Positions 57,439-64,000 of a DNA stretch of 64,000 nt are shown piece after piece. This DNA is from Kribbella antibiotica (GTDB lineage Bacteria; Actinomycetota; Actinomycetes; Propionibacteriales; Kribbellaceae): positions 1-64,000 of the forward strand of contig NZ_SMKX01000026.1 in the NCBI RefSeq assembly GCF_004349055.1. The letters are read 5' to 3'. The notes under the pieces were generated by a model that worked only from the letters and a program-made list of their open reading frames with translations, ran no database searches and had not been told where the DNA came from. The translations under genes were made by a program, and so were the position numbers. Each line of letters begins with the position of its first letter. Positions within the stretch are counted from its first letter, which is position 1.

Positions 57439-60366
57439 ATGAGGCTTCGAACGAGAGCGGGCCGGCTCCGCGCCAGACCGCTCGTCCTGGGGGTCGCGAT
57501 GGCGACCGCGGCAGGACTGATGCAGCTCGTCGCGCCGACAGCGCAGGCCGCGGTGGCCTGCTCGGTCACTTACACCGTGCAGAACGAGTGGGACAGCGGT
57601 TTCGTCGCCGACGTGACCATCAAGAACGAAGGCGACCCGATCAACGGCTGGACCCTCGCCTGGACCTTCCCGAACGGCCAGCAGGTGACGAACCTGTGGA
57701 ACGGCACCTACACGCAGGCCGGCGCCAAGGTCACCGTCCTGCCGGTGGACCACAACCGGAACATCGGTACCGGCGGTAGCGCGACCGTCGGCTTCCAAGG
57801 CACGCGCGGAGCGACGAACGGCAAGCCCACCGACTTCACGGTCAACGGCATCTCGTGCGCCGGTGCCAACAAGGCCCCGACCGTGGCGGTGACCTCGCCG
57901 ACCGCGGGGCAGACGTTCCAGACCGGGCAAGCGATCCCGCTCGCGGCCACTGCGTCCGACAGCGACGGCACGGTAGCGAAGGTCGAATTCCTGGCCGACG
58001 GCGTCGTGATCGCCACCGACACGACTAGTCCCTACCAAGGCTCGTGGTCGGGCGCATCTGTCGGTGACCACGCAGTCTCGGCGCGCGCGACCGACGACCG
58101 CGGCCTCGCGGCCTCCGCGACACCGGTAGCGATCAAGGTGCTCGCCGGGCCGACGATCGTGGCGACGCCAGCGACGCTCAACGTCAAACAAGGCGGTACG
58201 GCGACCTTCGGCGTGACGCTGGCGAGCCAGCCAGCAGCCCCGGTGACTGTCGCGGTGGCCCGGTCTTCGGGCAGCACCGACCTCACCGCGACACCGGCCT
58301 CGCTGACGTTCACTACAGCGAACTGGAACACGCCGCAGAACGTGACGGTGACCTCAGCGGCGAACGGCGGCGACCTGGTGACTGCCGTCTTCTCCGCAAC
58401 GGCCACCGGCTACGCGTCGGCCGCGGTGACCGCCAAGGAGATCTCGGCGACGACTCCACCGTTCCAAGAGGCGTTTCTCACGCAGTACAACAAGATCAAG
58501 GACCCGGCCAGCGGCTACTTCCGCAAGTTCGGTGACCTGCTGGTGCCGTACCACGCGGTGGAGACGTTGATGGTCGAGGCGCCTGATCACGGGCACCAGA
58601 CGACTTCGGAGGCGTTCAGCTACTACCTGTGGCTGGAAGCGAGCTACGGCAAGATCACCGGCAACTGGGCTCCGTTCAAATCGGCCTGGGCCTCGATGGA
58701 GAAGTTCATCATCCCGGCCAAGGCGGATCAGCCCACCAACGACAAGTACAACCCGGCCAAGCCGGCGACGTACGCGCCCGAGCACAACGCGATGACCGGG
58801 TATCCGTCCCAGCTCAACCCGTCGGTCGCTGTCGGTTCCGACCCGATCGCCGCCGAGCTCAAGACGGCGTACGGGACTGACGACATCTATGGCATGCACT
58901 GGCTGCTGGACGTCGACAACACGCTCGGATTCGGGCGGTGCGGCGACGGCACCACGACGCCGTCGTACATCAACACCTACCAGCGCGGGTCGTCGGAATC
59001 GGTGTGGGAGACGATCCCGCAGCCTTCATGTGACACCTTCAAGCACGGTGGTCCGAACGGCTATCTGGACCTGTTCACCAAGGACAGCTCCTACGCCAAG
59101 CAGTGGAAGTACACCAACGCTCCGGATGCGGACGCGCGCGCCGTACAGGTGGCTTTGCTGGCCAGCCAGTGGGCGACCGCGCAGGGCAAGGAGGCCGAGA
59201 TTGCGCCCGAGGTGGCGAAGGCCGCGAAGATGGGCGACTACCTGCGGTACGCGATGTTCGACAAGTATTTCAAGAAGATCGGCAACTGTGTCGGACCGAC
59301 TGCCTGTCCGGCGGGCACCGGCAAGGACAGCGATCACTACCTGATGTCCTGGTACTACGCCTGGGGTGGCGCGACGGATACGTCCGCGGGCTGGGCCTGG
59401 CGCATCGGTGACGGCGCCTCGCACCAGGGCTACCAGAACCCGTTGGCGGCGTACGCGTTGGCGAAGGTGCCGGCGCTGAAGCCGAAATCGGCCACTGGGC
59501 AGGCGGACTGGGCCAAGAGCATGGACCGGCAACTAGAGGTTCTGCAGTGGTTGCAGTCGGCCGACGGCGGGATCGCCGGCGGTGTCACGAACAGCTGGGA
59601 AGGCAACTACGGCACGCCTCCTGCAGGTACGCCGACCTTCTACGGCATGTTCTACGACGCACACCCGGTATGGCGCGACCCGCCGTCGAACCGGTGGTTC
59701 GGCTTCCAGGTCTGGCAGATGGAGCGGACGGCATCGCTGTACCAGATGACCGGGGATCCGCGGGCGAAGAAGATCCTCGACAAATGGGTGCCGTGGGCAA
59801 TCAACAACACCACGGTCGGTGCGAACGGGGCGTTCCAGATTCCGAACGACCTGTCCTGGACCGGTGCCCCCGACACCTGGAACGCCGGCTCGCCGGGCGC
59901 GAACGCGAACCTGCGGGTGAGCGTGCTGAATCACGGCCAGGACGTCGGCGTTGCGGCGTCGTACGCGAAGACTCTGCTGAACTACGCGGCCAAGTCGGGT
60001 AGCGCCTCGGCCAAGACCACGGGTGAGGGTCTGCTGACTGCGTTGCTGGCACATCAGGACGCCAAGGGGATTGCGATCCCGGAGACTCGGGCCGACTACA
60101 ACCGGTTCGACGACAAGTACGACGCCGCTACGGGGGAGGGACCGTACGTTCCGCCGGGCTGGACCGGCACGATGCCCAACGGCGACGCGATCGGCCAGAC
60201 CTCGACGTTCCTGTCGATGCGGTCGTTCTTCAAGAACGACCCGGACTGGCCGAAAGTGCAGTCGTATCTGAACGGCGGTCCAGCGCCGACCTTCACCTAC
60301 CACCGGTTCTGGGCGCAGGCCGAGATCGCCACAGCGTTCTCACTGCACGCCGAGCTATTCGGCTAA
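57439..60366 (+). CDS. Secreted GH48 exocellulase with N-terminal CBM2
   Basis: 975 residues: signal peptide (to about 37); N-terminal CBM2 (CSVTYTVQNEWDSGFVADVT, NGWTLAWTFPNG); Ig-like domain (NKAPTVAVTSPTAGQTFQTG); a further beta domain; GH48 catalytic domain from about residue 345 with HGHQTTSEAFSYYLWLEA (acid Glu), WKYTNAPDADARA and WFGFQVWQMERTASLY. A processive reducing-end cellobiohydrolase of the soluble actinobacterial type. GGAGGG lies seven bases before ATG 57439. Repression by CebR through the box at 57384 is expected. Confidence 0.95.
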   Translation: MRLRTRAGRLRARPLVLGVAMATAAGLMQLVAPTAQAAVACSVTYTVQNEWDSGFVADVTIKNEGDPINGWTLAWTFPNGQQVTNLWNGTYTQAGAKVTVLPVDHNRNIGTGGSATVGFQGTRGATNGKPTDFTVNGISCAGANKAPTVAVTSPTAGQTFQTGQAIPLAATASDSDGTVAKVEFLADGVVIATDTTSPYQGSWSGASVGDHAVSARATDDRGLAASATPVAIKVLAGPTIVATPATLNVKQGGTATFGVTLASQPAAPVTVAVARSSGSTDLTATPASLTFTTANWNTPQNVTVTSAANGGDLVTAVFSATATGYASAAVTAKEISATTPPFQEAFLTQYNKIKDPASGYFRKFGDLLVPYHAVETLMVEAPDHGHQTTSEAFSYYLWLEASYGKITGNWAPFKSAWASMEKFIIPAKADQPTNDKYNPAKPATYAPEHNAMTGYPSQLNPSVAVGSDPIAAELKTAYGTDDIYGMHWLLDVDNTLGFGRCGDGTTTPSYINTYQRGSSESVWETIPQPSCDTFKHGGPNGYLDLFTKDSSYAKQWKYTNAPDADARAVQVALLASQWATAQGKEAEIAPEVAKAAKMGDYLRYAMFDKYFKKIGNCVGPTACPAGTGKDSDHYLMSWYYAWGGATDTSAGWAWRIGDGASHQGYQNPLAAYALAKVPALKPKSATGQADWAKSMDRQLEVLQWLQSADGGIAGGVTNSWEGNYGTPPAGTPTFYGMFYDAHPVWRDPPSNRWFGFQVWQMERTASLYQMTGDPRAKKILDKWVPWAINNTTVGANGAFQIPNDLSWTGAPDTWNAGSPGANANLRVSVLNHGQDVGVAASYAKTLLNYAAKSGSASAKTTGEGLLTALLAHQDAKGIAIPETRADYNRFDDKYDAATGEGPYVPPGWTGTMPNGDAIGQTSTFLSMRSFFKNDPDWPKVQSYLNGGPAPTFTYHRFWAQAEIATAFSLHAELFG

Positions 60367-60376
60367 CCCGCTGAAC

Positions 60377-60410
60377 GCGCGCCCCCGGCACCACCTGGCC
60401 GGGGGCGCGC
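60377..60410. terminator. Strong terminator between GH48 and cebR-like gene
   Basis: A 13-base-pair perfect G/C stem (GCGCGCCCCCGGC) with an eight-base loop, between convergent genes. Confidence 0.85.
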
Positions 60411-60418
60411 CCATGTGT

Positions 60419-61411
60419 TCAGGCGCTGCCGCGCAGCTCCAGTCGGGTGCCGACGATGACCTGCGTCTCCGGCGGCTGGTTGCCGGCGAGCTGGGCAAGG
60501 AGCAGCCGGGTCATCTCCCGGCCCATCTCCTCGGCCGGCTGGAAGACCGAGGTCAGCGGCGGGTCCGAGTGCCGGCCGCCCGGTGAGCCGTCGAAACCGA
60601 TCACGGCCACGTCCTCGGGAATCCGTCGCCCGGCCGCCTTGAGAACCCGCATCGCGCCGAAGGCCATCGGGTCGGAGGCGGCGAAGACGGCATCCACTGC
60701 GGGCTCACGCTCCAACAGGGCTGCCATTGCGCGGGCTCCACTCTCCTCGCTGAAGTCGCCGTACTCGACCAGGTCGTCCCCGGCGACCTCGCGGAAACCT
60801 TGCAACCGAGCGACGCCGGCGGACATGTCCTGCGGGCCGGCGATGGACGCGATCCGGCCGCGGCCCTGATCCAGCAGGTACTGCGCCGCCAGGCGCCCGC
60901 CGCTCGCGTTGTCGGCGTCGACGAAGGGGATATCCGGCCCGACGAGCGGCCGGCCGCACAGAACCAGCGGCAATCCGCTGGCCAGGACCTTGCCCGGCAA
61001 CGGGTCGTCGGCGTGCTGGGACAGCATCATTACGCCGTCCACGTGCTCCCTGGTCAGGAACCGGTCCACGCGATCACGCTCGGTCGAGCTCTGAACCATC
61101 GACAACCACAGCTGCAGCTGCGTCTCGGCCATCGCCGAGCTGATGCCACGGACGATGCCGGCGAAGTACGGCTCTGTGAACAGACGCTCGCCCGGCTCGG
61201 AGATCACGAGGGCCACACAATCGGTCCGGCGGGTGACCAGATTGCGCGCTGCGCGGTTCGGCACGTACCCGAGCTCGTCGATAGCTTTCAGTACCGCGGC
61301 CCGTGCGCCAGGGCTGACCTGGGACGATCCATTGACCACTCGGGACGCGGTTCCCCGCCCCACCCCCGCCCGGGCCGCGACGGTTTCGATGGTGGGACGG
61401 GGTTCGGTCAT
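60419..61411 (-). CDS. cebR: CebR-like LacI-family repressor
   Basis: 330 residues: LacI HTH (TIETVAARAGVGRGTASRVVNGSSQVS, about 7-33) and sugar-binding domain (LVISEPGERLFTEPYFAGIV, VFAASDPMAFGAMRVLKAAG, VAVIGFDGSP). The start ATG 61411 overlaps the bglC stop (ATGA), the same order as cebEFG-bglC-cebR in Streptomyces-type systems. It likely represses cellulases and the uptake operon at TGGGAGCGCTCCCA sites until cellobiose or a cello-oligomer binds. Confidence 0.88.
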   Translation of the reverse strand: MTEPRPTIETVAARAGVGRGTASRVVNGSSQVSPGARAAVLKAIDELGYVPNRAARNLVTRRTDCVALVISEPGERLFTEPYFAGIVRGISSAMAETQLQLWLSMVQSSTERDRVDRFLTREHVDGVMMLSQHADDPLPGKVLASGLPLVLCGRPLVGPDIPFVDADNASGGRLAAQYLLDQGRGRIASIAGPQDMSAGVARLQGFREVAGDDLVEYGDFSEESGARAMAALLEREPAVDAVFAASDPMAFGAMRVLKAAGRRIPEDVAVIGFDGSPGGRHSDPPLTSVFQPAEEMGREMTRLLLAQLAGNQPPETQVIVGTRLELRGSA

Positions 61412-62817
61412 GGAGTCAGCCTGCCTCGGATCAGATCGCCGTACCAATACGCGCTGCTCTTCGGGGTTCGTGTCTGCGTCTCGTAGTCGACGTAGACCAG
61501 GCCGAACCGCCGCGAGTAACCCCAGGACCACTCGAAGTTGTCGAACAGCGACCAGCAGAAGTAGCCGTGCAGCGGGACGCCGAGATCGATGGCCGCCTGG
61601 CAGGCCCGGAGGTGGCCGTCCAGATAGCTGATCCGGTCGGGGTCCCGGACCAGACCGTCCGCATCCGGTACGTCGGGAAACGCGGCACCGTTCTCGGTCA
61701 CGTATAGCGGCACCGAGGGGTACTGGGTCGCCACCCGTTCGAGGACGCTGGTGAGTCCTTCGGCATGGATCTCCCAGCCCATCGCGGTCAGCGGTAGATC
61801 GCCCTTGACGAAGCCGACCTGTTCGCTGCCGGGCCAGGGGGAGGCGCCGCCACTACCGCCGTGACCGTCGTCACCGCCGCCGGCCTCCCCGGTCACGACG
61901 TGCCGGCTGTAGTAGTTCACGCCGAGCATGTCGAGCGGGGTCGAGATGACCGCGAGGTCACCGTCCTGGACGTGCGCGAAGTCGGTGACTTCGGCGAGGT
62001 CCTCGATCACGTCGGCTGGGTAGGAGCCCAGCAGGACGGGATCGAGGAAGAAGCGATTCTGCAGACCGTCGATGCGCCGGGCGGCGTCCAGGTCGACATC
62101 CCGGTCGCTCACGGGAAGAACGTCGTACAGATTGATGGTGACGCCGACCTTGTGGCCGCCGGCCTTGAGCCGGCCGGCGGCGAGACCGTGTCCGAGCATC
62201 AGGTGGTGCCCGGCCCGGACGGCGGCCGCGGGGTCGGTGCGGCCGGGTGCGTGCACGCCGGATCCGTAGCCCAGGAACGCCGAACACCACGGCTCGTTCA
62301 ACGTCGTCCACTGCCGAACCCGGTCACCCAGTACGGCGGTGATCGCGCCCGCGTAGTCCGCGAATCGCTCCGCGGTGTCACGCTCCGGCCAGCCGCCGGC
62401 GTCCTCCAGCGGCTGTGGCAGATCCCAGTGATAGAGGGTCGGCCACGGCTCGATGCCGGCCGCCAGCAGTTCGTCGATCAGCCGCGAGTAGAAGTCGACG
62501 CCGGCCGTGTTGAGCGCACCGCTGCCGTCCGGCTGGACCCGCGGCCACGAGATCGAGAAGCGATAGGCCTGCAGACCGAGGTCAGCCATCAAGGCGACAT
62601 CCTCGCGGTACCGCTGGTGGTGCTCGATCGCGACGTCGCCGGTCTCACCGCCCAGGACCCGGCCCGGGGTGTGCGCGAAGGTGTCCCAGATCGAGGGCCC
62701 GCGCCCGCCGACGGTCGCGGCTCCCTCCACCTGGTAAGCAGCGGTGGCGGCGCCGAACAGGAACCCGGTGGGGAACTGCAGCCCGGTCCCGGCCTCGGTC
62801 TGGCTGTCGGTTGTCAC
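61408..62817 (-). CDS. bglC: GH1 beta-glucosidase (intracellular cellobiase)
   Basis: 469 residues with no signal peptide. GH1 landmarks: FPTGFLFGAATAAYQVEGAA, TLNEPW (acid/base Glu) and YVTENGAAF (nucleophile Glu), and the aglycone segment YFCWSLFDNFEWSWGYSRRF. It hydrolyses imported cellobiose and cello-oligomers to glucose. Start GTG 62817 overlaps the permease stop (GTGA). Confidence 0.93.
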   Translation of the reverse strand: MTTDSQTEAGTGLQFPTGFLFGAATAAYQVEGAATVGGRGPSIWDTFAHTPGRVLGGETGDVAIEHHQRYREDVALMADLGLQAYRFSISWPRVQPDGSGALNTAGVDFYSRLIDELLAAGIEPWPTLYHWDLPQPLEDAGGWPERDTAERFADYAGAITAVLGDRVRQWTTLNEPWCSAFLGYGSGVHAPGRTDPAAAVRAGHHLMLGHGLAAGRLKAGGHKVGVTINLYDVLPVSDRDVDLDAARRIDGLQNRFFLDPVLLGSYPADVIEDLAEVTDFAHVQDGDLAVISTPLDMLGVNYYSRHVVTGEAGGGDDGHGGSGGASPWPGSEQVGFVKGDLPLTAMGWEIHAEGLTSVLERVATQYPSVPLYVTENGAAFPDVPDADGLVRDPDRISYLDGHLRACQAAIDLGVPLHGYFCWSLFDNFEWSWGYSRRFGLVYVDYETQTRTPKSSAYWYGDLIRGRLTP

Positions 62818-63665
62818 GACTTGATCGCACCTTCCATGATGCCGCCGATGATTTGGCGGCCGAACACGATGAACACCGCGAGCAGCGGCAGCGTGGCCAG
62901 AGCCGTCGCCGCGAAGACCTGCGCGTAGTCGGTGTAGTACGCCGTCGCCAGTAGGCTGAGCGACAGCTGGACAGTGGGAGTGTTGGCGTCGAGGATCGCG
63001 TACGGCCAGATGAACTCGTTCCACGTCTGCATGAAGGTGAGCAGACCGAGGATGGCCGCGGCGGGCCGCAGTACCGGCAGGACGACGTTCCAGTAGATCC
63101 GGAACGTCGAGCAGCCGTCCACCCGCGCCGCCTCCACGAGCTCGTCCGAGATCGCCTCGGCGGCGTACTGGCGCATCATGAAGACCCCGAAACCACTGAC
63201 CAGGAACGGCACGATCACCGCTTGCAGACTGCCGTTCCAGCCGATCTTCACCATCAGCATGTAGAGCGGGATCAGGCCGAGCTGGACCGGCACCATCATC
63301 GTGGCGACGATCACCAGCAGCATCACGTTGCGGCCGCGGAACCGGAGCTTGGCGAAGGCGAACCCGGCCAGCGTCGAGAAGAACACCACCGACAGCGTGA
63401 CCACACTGGAGACCACCAGTGAGTTGACCAGCCCGTAGGCGAAAGCGGCGTGCTCGTTCGCGAAGACCCGGCTCACGTTCGCGCCGAAGTCACCACCCGG
63501 CAGCAGCGGCGGCGGTACGTCGTTGATCACGTCGTTGGACCGGGTGGCCACGACGAACATCCAGTAGATCGGGAACAGCGAGGTCACGCAGCCGACGATC
63601 AGCGCCAGATACGTCAACGGGCTGGCCCGCCACAGCCGCACCGAGGCGGCGCGCAGCCGGCTCAC
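62814..63665 (-). CDS. cebG: Cello-oligosaccharide ABC permease, CebG type
   Basis: 283 residues with six membrane helices and the EAA loop ELVEAARVDGCSTFRIYWN near residue 190-208, as in carbohydrate uptake permeases of the MalG group. GTG 63665 overlaps the stop of the upstream permease (GTGA). It imports cellobiose/cello-oligomers with the CebF partner; the ATPase is usually a distant MsiK (family knowledge). Confidence 0.9.
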   Translation of the reverse strand: MSRLRAASVRLWRASPLTYLALIVGCVTSLFPIYWMFVVATRSNDVINDVPPPLLPGGDFGANVSRVFANEHAAFAYGLVNSLVVSSVVTLSVVFFSTLAGFAFAKLRFRGRNVMLLVIVATMMVPVQLGLIPLYMLMVKIGWNGSLQAVIVPFLVSGFGVFMMRQYAAEAISDELVEAARVDGCSTFRIYWNVVLPVLRPAAAILGLLTFMQTWNEFIWPYAILDANTPTVQLSLSLLATAYYTDYAQVFAATALATLPLLAVFIVFGRQIIGGIMEGAIKS

Positions 63666-64000
63666 CGGGCGGCCCTCCGGACGAGCAGCAGGTTGATCAG
63701 CGAGAAGATCACGATCAGCCCGAACAGCGCCCAGGCGATCGCGGCGCCGTACCCGTACTGGAAGCGCTGGAACGCGGTCTCGTACATGTACATGGTGACG
63801 GTCTGGAACTGGCCGAGGGTGCCGCCGAGCATCCGGCCGTTCCCGAAGATCACCGGCTCGGTGAACAGTTGCAGGCCTCCGATCGTGGAGATGACGACGG
63901 TGAAGAGCAGCGTCGGGCGCAGCAGTGGCACGGTGATCCGCCAGAACTGCTGCCACGGCTTCGCGCCGTCCAGCGAGGCGGACTCGAACAGATCCTTCGG
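63662..64000 (-). CDS. cebF: Cello-oligosaccharide ABC permease, CebF type, partial
   Basis: The last 112 residues are visible; the 5' part lies beyond the window. The EAA loop reads LFESASLDGAKPWQQFWRIT, followed by two or three membrane helices and a basic tail (LLVRRAAR). MalF-group permease, pairing with CebG. A sugar-binding lipoprotein (CebE) is expected just outside the window. Confidence 0.85.
   Translation of the reverse strand, partial: PKDLFESASLDGAKPWQQFWRITVPLLRPTLLFTVVISTIGGLQLFTEPVIFGNGRMLGGTLGQFQTVTMYMYETAFQRFQYGYGAAIAWALFGLIVIFSLINLLLVRRAAR

Noticed and set aside
62818-63024. Longer N-terminus for the GH1 enzyme
   Set aside because: It would overlap the permease gene fully in another frame; GTG 62817 overlaps the permease stop in the GTGA manner used throughout the operon and gives the usual GH1 start.

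Overview
The window looks like chromosome from a high-GC, free-living, polymer-degrading actinomycete. Support comes from the strong G/C third-codon bias, the many secreted hydrolases with Sec or Tat signals, GTG starts with ATGA/GTGA overlaps, TANNNT promoters placed directly before start codons, and a cellulose regulon of the cebEFG-bglC-cebR type. A Kribbella-like member of the Propionibacteriales is my best guess, but that is inference. I saw no rRNA, tRNA, CRISPR array, insertion sequence or prophage.

Layout. 1-9.1 kb: a decayed secreted-protein gene, a secreted lipase-like hydrolase, an NAD(P)-binding protein, a large secreted metallophosphatase, an overlapping MFS / TolB-like / YibE-F trio and a convergent HTH regulator. 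9.2-11.4 kb: a three-gene unit (small Tat-signal protein, DUF4331 protein, histidine-rich protein) behind two adjacent palindromes, one of them a perfect CRP-type site. 12-19.4 kb: two nucleobase/hydantoin modules. The first has a frameshifted NCS1 permease overlapping a deaminase and a 2-oxoglutarate/Fe(II) oxygenase. The second has a GntR regulator, an intact NCS1 permease and an Asp/Glu-type racemase. A stand-alone condensation-domain protein lies between them. 19.4-27.2 kb: redox enzymes and regulators (nitroreductase, acyl-CoA dehydrogenase, NmrA-like protein, XRE, TetR, hemerythrin, ketopantoate-reductase-like protein, TetR) with well-defined operator palindromes, plus an intergenic cluster of 19-20 bp repeats near 24.7-24.96 kb. 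27.2-41.1 kb: secreted peptidases (TAP-like, M36 fungalysin), a two-component system, RDD and F420-type proteins, a lipoprotein/TPR pair and a cyclic-nucleotide-type phosphoesterase. 41.2-46 kb: a PL11 rhamnogalacturonan lyase with a LacI-type operator, and several small genes including one not recorded by simple ORF length.

46.1-49.9 kb holds the most interesting unit. It comprises an ABC exporter, a TlpA-like thioredoxin, a MauE/DoxX membrane redox protein and a 63-residue peptide with six cysteines all in its C-terminal half, with an S26 signal peptidase transcribed divergently. The set reads as a cassette for making, disulfide-bonding, cleaving and exporting a small cysteine-rich peptide.

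50-64 kb is a cellulose-utilisation island: two GH6 cellulases with CBM2, a CBM2-GH48 exocellulase, two LacI regulators, a LacI-type sensor fused to PAS and a degenerate GGDEF domain, then bglC (GH1) and the permease genes cebG and cebF, the last cut by the window edge. A perfect TGGGAGCGCTCCCA box precedes GH48. A shared GAAACGTTTA element lies upstream of the GH6 gene at 50 kb and between the second GH6 gene and GH48, which suggests two overlapping LacI-family circuits.
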